Origin: Streptomyces sp. NBC_00457
GTDB taxonomy: Bacteria > Actinomycetota > Actinomycetes > Streptomycetales > Streptomycetaceae
Direction of reading: 5' to 3'
Length of the DNA stretch: 64,000 nt
Assembly: GCF_036014015.1 (NCBI RefSeq)
Contig: NZ_CP107905.1
Span: forward strand, 6,696,001 to 6,760,000
The translations under genes were made by a program, and so were the position numbers. Positions 35,456-43,926 of the stretch are shown piece by piece; within the stretch, counting starts at the first letter, position 1, and the number at the start of each line of letters is the position of its first letter. The notes beneath the pieces were generated by a model. That model had not been told where the DNA came from. It saw only the letters and a list, made by a program, of their open reading frames with translations, and searched no databases.

Positions 35456-36121
35456 TCACACTCCGAGGAAGCTCACCGTCTCTGTCATATCCGCCCGCCC
35501 GGTGCGCAGCCGTGGCACGCCTTCCTTCTCGAACCCCACCGACACACCGCAGAACAGCACGAGCCCGTCATCGGCTCCGACCATCTGGCTGACGGTCCTG
35601 CGATACATCGTCCACATCACCTGCGGGCAGCTGTGCAACCCTTCCGCCCTCAGCAACAGCATGACCGTCTGCAAATACATCCCCGCGTCCCCCCACTGTC
35701 CTGGCCCCATCGTCCGGTCGAGGTAGCAGAACAGCACGACCGGCGCCCCGAACGCCTCCGAGTTCAAGGCGGCGATCTTCATGGGCCTTTCGGGGTCGTC
35801 GCGCTCGATCCCCAGCGCTTCGTACCGCTGGGCAGCCGCCGCGGAAAAACGGTCCACGTACGGCGAGCTCAGTCCAGCCGGATACATCGGATACTCCCGC
35901 TCATCACCCGGGTCGCCCGCCAGCGCCCTGGCCGTCGCACGCCTCTTCAGCTCGGCCAAGTGCTCGCCGCTCACGACATACACATGCCACGGCTGGAGAT
36001 TCCCGCTCGACGGAGCCCGCGTCGCCGCGGCCAGCACTCGTTCGAGAACATCTCTGGGCACCGGCTCATCGCTGAACGCCCGCACAGCCCTGCGACTGTC
36101 CACGGCTTCATACACATCCAC
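35456..36121 (-). CDS. Nitroreductase-family flavoenzyme
   Basis: The 221-residue FMN-dependent oxidoreductase has the family opening VYEAVDSRRAVRAFSDEPVP, APSSGNLQPWHVYVV (FMN-binding), SEAFGAPVVLFCYLD and a tail with LFCGVSVGFEKEGVP. It may reduce nitro compounds, quinones or enones with NAD(P)H. GTG at 36121 was chosen because GAGAGGA sits nine bases upstream; the frame could extend another 22 codons. It is divergent from a VOC gene, with 80 bp between starts. Confidence 0.88.
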   Translation of the reverse strand: MDVYEAVDSRRAVRAFSDEPVPRDVLERVLAAATRAPSSGNLQPWHVYVVSGEHLAELKRRATARALAGDPGDEREYPMYPAGLSSPYVDRFSAAAAQRYEALGIERDDPERPMKIAALNSEAFGAPVVLFCYLDRTMGPGQWGDAGMYLQTVMLLLRAEGLHSCPQVMWTMYRRTVSQMVGADDGLVLFCGVSVGFEKEGVPRLRTGRADMTETVSFLGV

Positions 36122-36201
36122 GACATCTCGTCCTCTCACTCCAAGGCGGGCAGCGACACGGGCCAATACCCTGATCACCGACATCACTATCGGGGAGAGT
36201 C

Positions 36202-36597
36202 ATGACAAGTAGGTTCACCGAGTTGGCCGTTGACTGCCACGATCCGGAGAGACTCGCGGCATTCTGGTGCGAGGTCCTGGACTTCAAGGTGATCGAACGA
36301 GGCGAGGGCAAGGTCGAGATCGGCTCCTGGGTGCCGACCGTCGAGGATGTCCGGGCCCGCCAGATGCCGCCCACCCTGGTGTTCATCCAGGTACCCGAGG
36401 GCAAGACCGTCAAGAACCGGCTTCACCTCGACGTCAGCCCGATCGACGGCAGCACCGAGAACGAGGTGACCAGGCTGCTCGGCCTCGGCGCCACCAAGAC
36501 GGACGTGGGCCAGGGCTCGGACCGAAACTGGGTCGTCATGGCAGACCCCGAGGGCAACGAGTTCTGCGTCCTGCGCACCCTGGCTCCGCAGAACTAG
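36202..36597 (+). CDS. VOC family protein
   Basis: The 131-residue VOC module begins FTELAVDCHDPERLAAFWCEVLDFKV, then shows LVFIQVPEGKTVKNRLHLDVSP and MADPEGNEFCVLRTL. It is a paralogue of the protein at 33650-34084, sharing the VPEGK.VKNR.HLDV and EGNEFC segments. GGGGAGAG lies just ahead of the ATG. Function unknown. Confidence 0.87.
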   Translation: MTSRFTELAVDCHDPERLAAFWCEVLDFKVIERGEGKVEIGSWVPTVEDVRARQMPPTLVFIQVPEGKTVKNRLHLDVSPIDGSTENEVTRLLGLGATKTDVGQGSDRNWVVMADPEGNEFCVLRTLAPQN

Positions 36598-36625
36598 GCC
36601 ATCACTTCGGGACCGGCGCCGCTCG

Positions 36626-36820
36626 TCAGGTCGTCTGCTCTGCGCGGAGCCGCTGCACGTCTCGTACGAGCGCGTACACGGCGCTGAGAAAGATCACGGC
36701 TCCAGCCGCGATCCAGAGGGCCGATGCCCCAGAGCGGTACTCATGAACGGCACCGACGAGCAGCACCATGCTGGCAAAGACGCCGAAGGCCGAGATCAGA
36801 GCGCTGATGCGGTTAGCCAC
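36626..36820 (-). CDS. Possible small membrane protein
   Basis: The frame encodes about 64 residues with two hydrophobic helices (ISALISAFGVFASMVLLVGAV and ALWIAAGAVIFLSAVYALV), and the tail RDVQRLRAEQTT. A GTG at 36820 is the best start but has no clear ribosome site; the frame runs further upstream without hydrophobic content. It converges on the VOC gene with 28 bp between stops. Hydrophobicity alone supports it. Confidence 0.45.
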   Translation of the reverse strand: MANRISALISAFGVFASMVLLVGAVHEYRSGASALWIAAGAVIFLSAVYALVRDVQRLRAEQTT

Positions 36821-36979
36821 GTGGACATCATCAACGACGACCTCGGCCGGCGGCAGCGATCCTACGAATCGGGCCCGTCTGCCCCGCCGTGAGCGCCACT
36901 TGCTGACACTGCTTGGACCCGGGCCTCTGCGTGCTCCCCAATGGAGAAGCCAAGGCACGCAGATGACTGGACGGGGCGA

Positions 36980-37567
36980 TCAGGCGGCCGTCATAGCGCG
37001 GTGAACACTCTCGCGGAGCAGGGCGCGACGCCGCTCGTGCAGTTCGGGTGGCTCCTGTGCGGTCGCCGCGTAGACATTGCTGACCGGTGACCAAGCCATG
37101 GACATGGCGATAACCATGGCCATGACGTCGAACGGGTCTCCCTGGCGTACCAGGCCGGCCTCCTGGGCCTCGGCGATGGCGCGCAGTTTGTGGTCGTCGA
37201 GGCGGTCGGGATCGTCGACCAGATGGCCGGCCGGGCGCCGCTCCAGGCGTGCCCACGTGGCCAGTCGGATGAGGTCAGGGCGGCGCAGATACTCGTCGTA
37301 GAGGCGTACGGCCCAGTCCGCGAGGTCGGCGGCGTCGATCGGGGCGACATTCACGATCCGCTCCAGCGAGCCGAAGAAGATGGCGTCGAAGAGCCCTTCC
37401 TTGCTGCCGAAGTAGGCATAGAGCTGCGCCTTGTTGGTGCGTGCGGCGGCCACGATCCGCTCGATGCGCGCTCCGGCGATCCCGTGCTCGGCGAACTCCT
37501 GGGTCGCCACATCGAGGATGCGCTGGTACGTCGCGGCTCCGCGCGAGGACAGGGGCTGATCGGCCAT
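36980..37567 (-). CDS. TetR/AcrR-family repressor, likely controlling the adjacent alcohol dehydrogenase
   Basis: The 195-residue protein has a typical N-terminal DNA-binding domain (YQRILDVATQEFAEHGIAGARIERIVAAARTNKAQLYAYFGSKEGLF-type; helix-turn-helix about 30-55) and a ligand-binding C-terminal domain. It is transcribed away from the zinc alcohol dehydrogenase gene, with 96 bp between starts holding two similar inverted-repeat sites. It therefore probably represses both itself and the dehydrogenase until an inducer binds. The ATG follows GTGGGG by two bases and is close to one of the sites. Confidence 0.92.
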   Translation of the reverse strand: MADQPLSSRGAATYQRILDVATQEFAEHGIAGARIERIVAAARTNKAQLYAYFGSKEGLFDAIFFGSLERIVNVAPIDAADLADWAVRLYDEYLRRPDLIRLATWARLERRPAGHLVDDPDRLDDHKLRAIAEAQEAGLVRQGDPFDVMAMVIAMSMAWSPVSNVYAATAQEPPELHERRRALLRESVHRAMTAA

Positions 37568-37579
37568 GTCCCCACGCTA

Positions 37580-37600
37580 CCAAACAGAACAGTTGGTTTG
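37580..37600 (-). promoter_or_regulatory. TetR operator-like site 1
   Basis: Read on the minus strand this region gives CAAACCAACTGTTCTGTTTG, nearly palindromic (CAAAC...GTTTG at the ends). It begins 13 bp from the tetR start and matches site 2 at the ACCAAC and TCTGT blocks, in opposite orientation. It is probably bound by the TetR protein. Confidence 0.65.
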
Positions 37601-37630
37601 CCTAGCTGCCCCAGACGGCCGTACTCTCAA

Positions 37631-37652
37631 ATAGACCAACCAGTCTGTCTAT
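37631..37652 (+). promoter_or_regulatory. TetR operator-like site 2
   Basis: ATAGAC (37631-37636) pairs with GTCTAT (37647-37652), and inside it AGAC-N6-GTCT forms a second symmetric pair. It ends 11 bp before the dehydrogenase GTG and touches its ribosome site (GAGGAGG). Binding here would block expression of the dehydrogenase. Confidence 0.7.
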
Positions 37653-37663
37653 GAGGAGGCGCC

Positions 37664-38707
37664 GTGAGGAACACCGTTGGCTGGCAGCTGGAAGATGCGT
37701 CGACGACGCTACGGCGGACGCCACTGGAACGGCGCGACCTGCGCCCCGACGACCTAGCGGTCCGGGTGGACTACTGCGGCGTCTGCCACACCGATCTGCA
37801 CGCCGTCAGCGCCCGCGACGGCGACGGAGGCCGGCCCCTGGTACCCGGGCACGAGTTCACAGGCGTGGTGACCGAGACCGGACCCGCCGTCACCCGCTTC
37901 ACCGTCGGCGACCCGGTCGCGGTGGGCAACATCGTCGATTCGTGCGGCGCGTGCGCCATGTGCCGGGCCGGCCAGGAGAACTTCTGCCACGCCTTCCCGA
38001 CCCTGACCTACGACGGCACCGACCGACACGACGGATCGACCACACTAGGCGCCTACTCCCGCGAGTATGTCGTCCGCGACCGCTTCGCCTACGTGCTTCC
38101 CGCCGGTCTGGATCCAGCCGCCGCCGCTCCTCTCCTCTGCGCCGGGATCACTGTCTGGGAACCACTGCACGCTCTCGGCGTCGGGCCGGGAACCCGCGTC
38201 GCGGTGGCGGGGCTCGGCGGCCTGGGTCACCTCGCGGTCAAGATCGCCGTAGCCCTCGGCGCCGAGACCTCCGTCATCAGCCGCTCCCCGGACAAGACCG
38301 CCGACGCCCGCCGTCTCGGGGCCCATGCTCTGATCGTCTCCACGGACCCGGACCAGATGGCTGACGCCCGCGACCGCTTCGACGTCCTCATCGACACCAT
38401 TTCCGCCCCGCACGACCTCGGCTCCTACCTGCGTCTGGTCGCCATGGACGGGACGCTCAGCCACCTCGGGCACCTGGGACCCGTCACCGTGGAGACCACC
38501 GACCTGCTCATAGGACGCAAGAAGCTCAGCTCCGCAGGCAGCGGCGGCACGCCCGCGACCGCCGCCATGCTGGACTTCTGCGCCAAGCACGGCATCACCG
38601 CCGACATCGAGCTGCTCCCCTCGGCCCGAGTGAACGAGGCCCTCGACCGCCTCAGGCGCGGCGACGTCCGCTACCGCTTCGTACTCGACATGTCCGATCT
38701 AGGCTGA
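37664..38707 (+). CDS. Zinc-dependent alcohol dehydrogenase (MDR superfamily)
   Basis: The 347-residue NAD(P)-dependent oxidoreductase has catalytic zinc ligands C38 (DYCGVCHTD) and the H63-E64 pair (VPGHEFTG), and four structural zinc cysteines at 94, 97, 100 and 108 (DSCGACAMCRAGQENFC). Its Rossmann motif is VAVAGLGGLGHLAVKIA. It resembles the YahK/cinnamyl alcohol dehydrogenase branch that reduces aldehydes. GTG follows GAGGAGG. Two TetR-like sites upstream suggest induction by an aldehyde or related compound. Confidence 0.93.
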   Translation: MRNTVGWQLEDASTTLRRTPLERRDLRPDDLAVRVDYCGVCHTDLHAVSARDGDGGRPLVPGHEFTGVVTETGPAVTRFTVGDPVAVGNIVDSCGACAMCRAGQENFCHAFPTLTYDGTDRHDGSTTLGAYSREYVVRDRFAYVLPAGLDPAAAAPLLCAGITVWEPLHALGVGPGTRVAVAGLGGLGHLAVKIAVALGAETSVISRSPDKTADARRLGAHALIVSTDPDQMADARDRFDVLIDTISAPHDLGSYLRLVAMDGTLSHLGHLGPVTVETTDLLIGRKKLSSAGSGGTPATAAMLDFCAKHGITADIELLPSARVNEALDRLRRGDVRYRFVLDMSDLG

Positions 38708-38985
38708 TCACCTCGCTCTGGACAGATTCGGTGCCGGTGGACGGCCGTTGCTGCCACGGGGTCATGCAGACACCTCTGCCGCACCACTCCCAACCCGGCC
38801 ACCCAGCGATGCACCCCATGAATCGTGACGTCCCCCCCCCGTGACCAGCTCACGGGCCAGCCGGACCGCCGGCCACAGCAAGTGCGGGTGCGGTGCAGTA
38901 CGAGGGTCATCACTCGATCGATATCGCCGCTGCCGACCGATTCCGGTACCGCTGCGGATCAGAACGTTCTGTGTCCTGTGTCCGC

Positions 38986-39474
38986 ATGGCACTATCCGTT
39001 GGCGTGGAGTGGTCGAGTCTGGTCGGGACGGGGCTTGGGGCCGTACTGGGAGTGGGGGCCACCTTGGTCGGCGAGCATGTGCGTTGGCGGCGCACAACCA
39101 GGGACAACAGGCTGCAGGACCGCCGGAACCTGTACGCGGACTGTCTCGTCTCCTTTCGGAAAGCGCACGAGGCCATGCGGTTGGCCGCCGACGAAGAGCA
39201 TCCGAATCCACAGGCGAGAGCGGCCCGGATCCGGCAGGTGTACCAAGCGTCGGGATGCGATGAGGCACGGGAACGGCTGATCCTCACAGCAACCCAAGAA
39301 GTGGCGTCGGCGATCGACGCGTCATACATCTCGCTTCGAAAGATCCGCGAGGTACTTGCCTCTGGCGCCACCGTGCCGACACCGGACTATCAAGCAGCCA
39401 GGCAGACACATAGAGAGACGACCGAGGCTGCTCGCGACGTCCTCCGTCGTGATCTGAGTTCCCTGGACATCTGA
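38986..39474 (+). CDS. Membrane-anchored helical protein, unknown function
   Basis: The 162-residue protein has an N-terminal membrane helix (SSLVGTGLGAVLGVGATLVG) and then a charged, mainly helical region (RDNRLQDRRNLYADCLVSFRKAHEAM; SAIDASYISLRKIREVLAS), perhaps a coiled coil. This layout is frequent in small actinomycete proteins of unknown role. No strong ribosome site is present. The 278 bp upstream holds no gene I can support. Confidence 0.65.
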   Translation: MALSVGVEWSSLVGTGLGAVLGVGATLVGEHVRWRRTTRDNRLQDRRNLYADCLVSFRKAHEAMRLAADEEHPNPQARAARIRQVYQASGCDEARERLILTATQEVASAIDASYISLRKIREVLASGATVPTPDYQAARQTHRETTEAARDVLRRDLSSLDI

Positions 39475-39676
39475 CCCGCAGTCCGTGGACGGCAACTCCC
39501 GCGCCCGAGGCGGAAGCGACCGCCACAACTGCGGCCGATGCAGCACTCTCTCGGTCATGACGGGCATGCTTCCGTGCCGATGGTTCGGGCGTGGGAGCAC
39601 AGCACCAAGCAGCCGCGGCGCCTGTCCGGGTGCTCTGGCCGCTGGAGCTGTGACATCAGGGTGTCTGGCGGTTCAA

Positions 39677-40282
39677 TCAACCGTTGCTCCAGAAGGCCAG
39701 GGCCTTGGTGATCAGATCCTTGGCGGTGTCGCCGTATGCCGCGGCATTGCTGATGGCGGCGAAGGCCTTGTCGTGGAGGGCGAGTTCCTCCGGGTCGGTG
39801 ATGTCCACGCCGGAGGAGACGAGTTCGTAGTGGACGCTGTCGCCGCCGCGCATGTTGAAGCCGGGCATGGGGACCACGCTCACTTCGGCGGTGGCGGCGA
39901 GGATGCCGAGGGTGAGTGAGGGCAGGTCGATGTCCCGGAGAAGGCGTTCCATTTGCCCGCGCATCACCTCAGGTCCTCCGACGTTCGTGTAGAGGGCCTG
40001 CTCACCGAGGATCACCTCGTATTGGTGCTCACCGTCGTACAGAACCTGCTGCCGCTCCATCCGCTTGGCCACCCCCGCCGGTACGTCGTCCGGCACACCG
40101 AGGAAGTCGACGACCCGACGGAGGATGACGGTCGCGTAGGCCTCGGTCTGGAGGGTGCCCCAGATCATGTCGGGCACGTACCCCTTGCCGTTCCGCGTCT
40201 GTTGGTACCAGCGGATCACCTCGTCCTGGATGTCTTCAGTGCCGGTGGACAACCGCTGCTGCCAGGGGATGATGCTCGTCAC
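39677..40282 (-). CDS. Stand-alone DUF5753 protein (WhiJ-like regulator lacking its HTH)
   Basis: The 201-residue protein matches only the C-terminal DUF5753 half of WhiJ/Scr1-type regulators: YVPDMIWGTLQTEAYATVILRR, AKRMERQQVLYDGEHQYEVILGEQALY, RGQMERLLRDIDLPSLTLGILA and YELVSSGVDITDPEEL. The N-terminal helix-turn-helix is missing, yet the GTG start has AGGAGG six bases upstream, so it is expressed as is. It could titrate or modulate a DNA-binding partner. It is last in a row of four minus-strand genes. Confidence 0.85.
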   Translation of the reverse strand: MTSIIPWQQRLSTGTEDIQDEVIRWYQQTRNGKGYVPDMIWGTLQTEAYATVILRRVVDFLGVPDDVPAGVAKRMERQQVLYDGEHQYEVILGEQALYTNVGGPEVMRGQMERLLRDIDLPSLTLGILAATAEVSVVPMPGFNMRGGDSVHYELVSSGVDITDPEELALHDKAFAAISNAAAYGDTAKDLITKALAFWSNG

Positions 40283-40364
40283 TGCGTTCCTCCTCTTGTC
40301 GTCCGTCGTCGGCAGAGCGACCGACCGGTCATCAGCATGTCGTGGCTCGCTCAGCGAGCTGCGA

Positions 40365-40832
40365 TTACCGGACAGGACACGGCAGTTCAGGCTTCGAGCG
40401 GTTCGGAGAGCACGTCACCACCGCCAGCGATAGATACGAGGGACGTTCGAGATAGAAGCCGAGCGATACGTCAGCCCCCGCATCGAGCCTCTCCACAGCG
40501 GAGTCGACCAGCTGTGCCAGGCGGGCGATGTCGCGGTCCCTCTCCGAGGCGAACCGGGGCTCGTACTCGGCCAGTTGCTCCCCGACCCAGGCCGCCGCTT
40601 CCTTGGCCTGACCCCACGTGCCACGAACCAGAGCACGCGGCTTGACGAGCCAGTACGCCGTTTCCAGAGGCGGAAGATCCGTGGCCCGGAACTCCGCCGC
40701 CACCTCCCGGTACCGCTGGATCAGCTCATGCCTGCTTCCGGCCGGTGGTGGCTCAGGGTGTGGGGGCCGTCGTAGGGCTTCGTCGTCGAAGCGCTCCTTC
40801 GGGCCGGTCCAGAGGTAGCCGTGATGGTGCAC
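40365..40832 (-). CDS. Conserved hypothetical protein in a regulator cluster
   Basis: The frame encodes about 155 residues: a basic/Pro start (HHHGYLWTGPKERFDDEALRRPP), a helical middle (RHELIQRYREVAAEFRATDLPPLETAYWLVKPRALVRGTWGQAK) and a helical end with LAQLVDSAVERLDAG. I do not recognise it. The start at GTG 40832 is uncertain because no good ribosome site is seen. It lies 125 bp downstream of the DUF397-like gene and 82 bp upstream of the DUF5753 gene. Confidence 0.6.
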   Translation of the reverse strand: MHHHGYLWTGPKERFDDEALRRPPHPEPPPAGSRHELIQRYREVAAEFRATDLPPLETAYWLVKPRALVRGTWGQAKEAAAWVGEQLAEYEPRFASERDRDIARLAQLVDSAVERLDAGADVSLGFYLERPSYLSLAVVTCSPNRSKPELPCPVR

Positions 40833-40957
40833 CGCTCGTACCCGTTCGGTGTCGAGGGTCGAAGGTCGAAGGTCGGTCGAAGCGCCTCGAAGGCCCAAGG
40901 ACCAGCCGGCCCCGATCCGACGCCAGAGTCAGCCGGGGCCGGCCGAAGAGGGGACGG

Positions 40958-41182
40958 TCAGCCGGACAGACCGAACCGCGCCGGGTCGATCCCGGCCGCC
41001 GTCAATTCCTCCGTGCTGAACCGCAAGGGCTCCGCGTCCGGCCGCTTGCTGTCCCCCAGGGCCCAGGCGTTCTCACCGATCCGGGCCAGGGTCCCGCAGC
41101 CTTCGGTACAGGGGCCTCCACACGCCTTCACGAAGGAGATCCCGTTGATGTCGAGCCCGTACAGGGTGGTTCCGTCCAGCAT
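40958..41182 (-). CDS. Small DUF397-like protein
   Basis: The 74-residue protein has FVKACGGPCTEGCGTLARIGENAWALGDSKRPDAEPLRFSTEEL. The pattern of a Cys/Gly-containing first half, then DSK.PDA..L.F resembles DUF397 proteins that accompany WhiJ-like regulators, although three or four extra cysteines are unusual. ATG at 41182 has AGGAAGG eight bases upstream. A role as the small partner of a regulator is inferred. Confidence 0.7.
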   Translation of the reverse strand: MLDGTTLYGLDINGISFVKACGGPCTEGCGTLARIGENAWALGDSKRPDAEPLRFSTEELTAAGIDPARFGLSG

Positions 41183-41269
41183 TTTCTGCACCTTCCTGGT
41201 TAGCTGACGCGGTCGTGAGTGACCGCCGCCGCCCTTGGCGGGCGGGAGTCTGATTTCGTGGCGGCCAAA

Positions 41270-41767
41270 TCAGGCGTTGGCGCGCTGTGCGAGCTCGCAT
41301 CGGCCCGCGGCGACGAGCGAGCGCACGGCCGCCGGGCGGCACAGATCGCCATCGCGTCGCGGTGGCACCACCCAGTAAGTTCCGGGCGGCTCCCGGCGGT
41401 CGATCCGTGGGACGCCGAGATACGTGCCTTTACCGAGGCATGGCGCATCCTCGGCCTGCTCCAATTGCTGGATCACGCCTGCACCCCAGTTGATCAGGGC
41501 GTAGTAGGTGGCACCCGCGGTGCGGTGGTCGTGGATGACGGGACCACTCAGCCATTCCTGAATGGCGGCGGCGATGAGGGCGGGTTCCTCGTATCCGACG
41601 GCAGCCTGCACAAGTTCACAGGGCAAACGGACTGCGGCAAATAGACCGCCGAGTGGGAGGAGCGCCACGCCTTGGTGCGACCACTCTGCGTGTGCCTGCT
41701 GCGGTACCGGATGAGCGCGGGCAAGCCACTCAGTAATCAGTCTGTCCATGTCGGCTGGCGTCAGCAC
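41270..41767 (-). CDS. Conserved hypothetical protein, first gene of a minus-strand regulator cluster
   Basis: The 165-residue soluble protein reads MDRLITEWLARAHPVPQQAH at the start, with ALLPLGGLFAAVRLPCELVQAAVG, GPVIHDHRTAGATYYALINWG and GTYLGVPRIDRREPPGTYWVVPP. It may bind a small ligand, but no family is recognised. GAGGGGG five bases ahead of the GTG gives a firm start. It is divergent from the XRE-TPR regulator with 171 bp between, so a shared regulatory region is likely. Confidence 0.75.
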   Translation of the reverse strand: MLTPADMDRLITEWLARAHPVPQQAHAEWSHQGVALLPLGGLFAAVRLPCELVQAAVGYEEPALIAAAIQEWLSGPVIHDHRTAGATYYALINWGAGVIQQLEQAEDAPCLGKGTYLGVPRIDRREPPGTYWVVPPRRDGDLCRPAAVRSLVAAGRCELAQRANA

Positions 41768-41938
41768 CGTAGCCCCCTCGGTTGAATGTGCTGGTCACGC
41801 CTATGAGGAAACCCGAAGTGGCCAGTCGGCCATCAGGACACATCCTGGGGAGTTACCAGCAGCCGACCGGACAGTTTCACCAGGTGGCGGAGGCCGGTAG
41901 GACTACCGTCGAATGACCACGTGCGCGAGGGGGCAGAA

Positions 41939-43210
41939 GTGGGCAGCAAGAGAAACACCAGGCTCGAAGCCCTGTTAACCGAGTTCGGCTACACCCATCA
42001 GCAGCTTGCCGATGCGGTGAACAGCGCGGCGGACGACATCTTCGGCACGCCCGCCAACTGCACTGACCGACACGTGCGCCGCTGGATTGCAGGAGACGTG
42101 CATTGGCCCTGGCCGCGCTACCTCCTCCCGCTCCAGCGCATCTTCGGCCGCAGCCCCGAGGCCATGGGCTTCATCCCGCGCAGCTCTTCACACGTCCCGC
42201 CTGCGCCTCGGCGGCCGGATCCCGCGAAGGATCGACACACCGTACGACGGCGGGAGTTCATTGCCGTTGGCCTTGTCGCGGCACTTGGTCTGGACGCCAT
42301 TCCCTCGGTCGGCCGCCTTGGCACCAGCGATGTTGAGCGCATTCGAGTCATCGTTCCGGCCCTGTACAAGTACGACCACTCGTTGGGCGGTGGCGCCTTG
42401 CACGAGGTCGCTACCGAAGCCCTGCGCCGCGTTCAGAACGCTGTCAACCACTGCACTTACGGCGAGCGCGTCGAACGTCTCCTGTACTCCGCGATGGGAG
42501 ATCTGGCCGCTTCCGCCGGATGGTTCGCGTACGACGCCGGACGGCAGGAAGCCGCGACCGGTCTGTACAACGAAGCCCTCCAGGCCGGCATGCTCTCTGG
42601 CGACGGAATGCTGCAAGCCCGTGTCTGGTCCAACCTTGCGATGCAGGCTCGCCTCCTCAACCGCGACAGGGAGGCCCTACGAATTGGTCGTGCCGCCGTG
42701 GAAACGCGCCAGGCGAGGAGCGACCCGTGGCTGATGGCACTGCTCCACTGCCGTCAGGCCGTCGGACACGCGCGCACCGGAGACCGCACCCGCGCCCAGC
42801 GATCCCTTTCCCGCGCTGAGACGGCCTACGATCGAACCCAAGGCCAGCCTGTGGCCTGGCTGTCCTTCCTTACCCCAGCGGAGCTGACAGGCCTGGCAGG
42901 CGCCGCGCATCAGGCCCTCGGACAGCACCGACGGGCCGAACAACTCACCGCGTCTGCCCTCGAGATGCTTCAACCGCGCTTCGAGCGGAATCGGGTCTAC
43001 TACACGGCTCAGCACGCCCAAGCCCTCATGAGCAACGGAGATGTTGAGCGCGCTGCAGCCCAAGCCGGTGAAGCCGTCGCCCTGGTGGGACGAGTTCAAA
43101 GCGAGCGCATCCGAGACAAGCTCGGCGACCTGCGCCAGCATCTTCAGCGATACGCGTACGTTCCAGCGGCTGCGGATTTCCTGGAGCAGACACGAGAGAC
43201 GGGAGCGTGA
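41939..43210 (+). CDS. XRE-type DNA-binding protein with TPR-like C-terminus
   Basis: The 423-residue protein has an N-terminal helix-turn-helix-like domain (LEALLTEFGYTHQQLADAVN... HVRRWIAGDVHWPWPRYLLPLQRIFG). A hydrophobic spacer (REFIAVGLVAALGLDAIPSV) precedes TPR-like helices from about 150 (SAMGDLAASAGWFAYDAGRQEAATGLYNEAL; MLQARVWSNLAMQARLLNRDREALRIGRAA). This class senses peptides or small ligands through the repeats in Streptomyces. GTG at 41939 has GAGGGGG upstream. The GNAT gene starts one base after its stop. Confidence 0.85.
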   Translation: MGSKRNTRLEALLTEFGYTHQQLADAVNSAADDIFGTPANCTDRHVRRWIAGDVHWPWPRYLLPLQRIFGRSPEAMGFIPRSSSHVPPAPRRPDPAKDRHTVRRREFIAVGLVAALGLDAIPSVGRLGTSDVERIRVIVPALYKYDHSLGGGALHEVATEALRRVQNAVNHCTYGERVERLLYSAMGDLAASAGWFAYDAGRQEAATGLYNEALQAGMLSGDGMLQARVWSNLAMQARLLNRDREALRIGRAAVETRQARSDPWLMALLHCRQAVGHARTGDRTRAQRSLSRAETAYDRTQGQPVAWLSFLTPAELTGLAGAAHQALGQHRRAEQLTASALEMLQPRFERNRVYYTAQHAQALMSNGDVERAAAQAGEAVALVGRVQSERIRDKLGDLRQHLQRYAYVPAAADFLEQTRETGA

Positions 43211-43211
43211 A

Positions 43212-43784
43212 ATGGGCGGGCTTCGACTGGAACGCAGGGACGCGGCCGGTCTGGACGACATCCGACAGCAACTCCTGGACGTGTACGCGGAGATCTACGC
43301 GGACCGGTTGAGCGAGGACTTCCACAGCATCGAGAGGTTCAACGAACGGCTCGGCTGGAACACCGAGGTCCCCGGGTTCGCCGCGGTCGTCGGCTACCTA
43401 GGCGACACCCCGATCGGTTATGCGTATGGCTGCACGCTCCAGGAGACGACGCGTTGGTGGAACGGCCTCCAAACACCGGTCCCAGCTGAAGCCACCAGGG
43501 AGACCGGCTCCCGCACCTTCGCTCTCTCGGAACTCATGGTTGTCGAGAAGGTCCGTGGAACGGGCGTCGCCCGACACATGCACGATGAGTTGCTACGTGA
43601 CCGGCCGGAGGAACGCGTGACGCTTCTGGTCGAGCGGGATCATCCCAAGGTCCGGGCGCTGTACGAGTCATGGGGATACGAGTGGTTCGGAGAAGCGCTG
43701 CCCTTTCCCGATGCTCCGATGTACGACGCCTTGATTCTTCGACGTGGACCTGGACGAGCAAGCCAGCCCGTGCCGAGTCCGTGA
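43212..43784 (+). CDS. GNAT-like acetyltransferase coupled to the XRE-TPR gene
   Basis: The 190-residue protein shows IADRLSEDFHSIERFNERLG-like helices after DVYAEIYADRL, the strand FAAVVGYLGDTPIGYAYGC, SELMVVEKVRGTGVARHMHDELL with the acetyl-CoA loop R.TG.A, and VERDHPKVRALYESWGYEWFGE. It should transfer an acetyl group to an unknown acceptor. The ATG lies two bases after the regulator's stop, with GGAG seven bases upstream inside that gene, so the two are translated together. Confidence 0.85.
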   Translation: MGGLRLERRDAAGLDDIRQQLLDVYAEIYADRLSEDFHSIERFNERLGWNTEVPGFAAVVGYLGDTPIGYAYGCTLQETTRWWNGLQTPVPAEATRETGSRTFALSELMVVEKVRGTGVARHMHDELLRDRPEERVTLLVERDHPKVRALYESWGYEWFGEALPFPDAPMYDALILRRGPGRASQPVPSP

Positions 43785-43926
43785 GGGCGGCGTGCTGCTA
43801 TGGGAGTTGCCGCAGTGATCTCGTCTCCCGCAGAGTCGGACCTGACGCGAGTCATCTCGCCCTGTCGCCGGCCACTCTCCGACGCATAGCCTGCGGTCCG
43901 AGAGCTACGAGCCAGGGAGGGACCAC

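Noticed and set aside
40858..40890. GGTCGAAGGTCGAAGG repeats as a binding-site array
   Set aside because: Short, imperfect and lying at the start of a gene of uncertain N-terminus; no symmetry.
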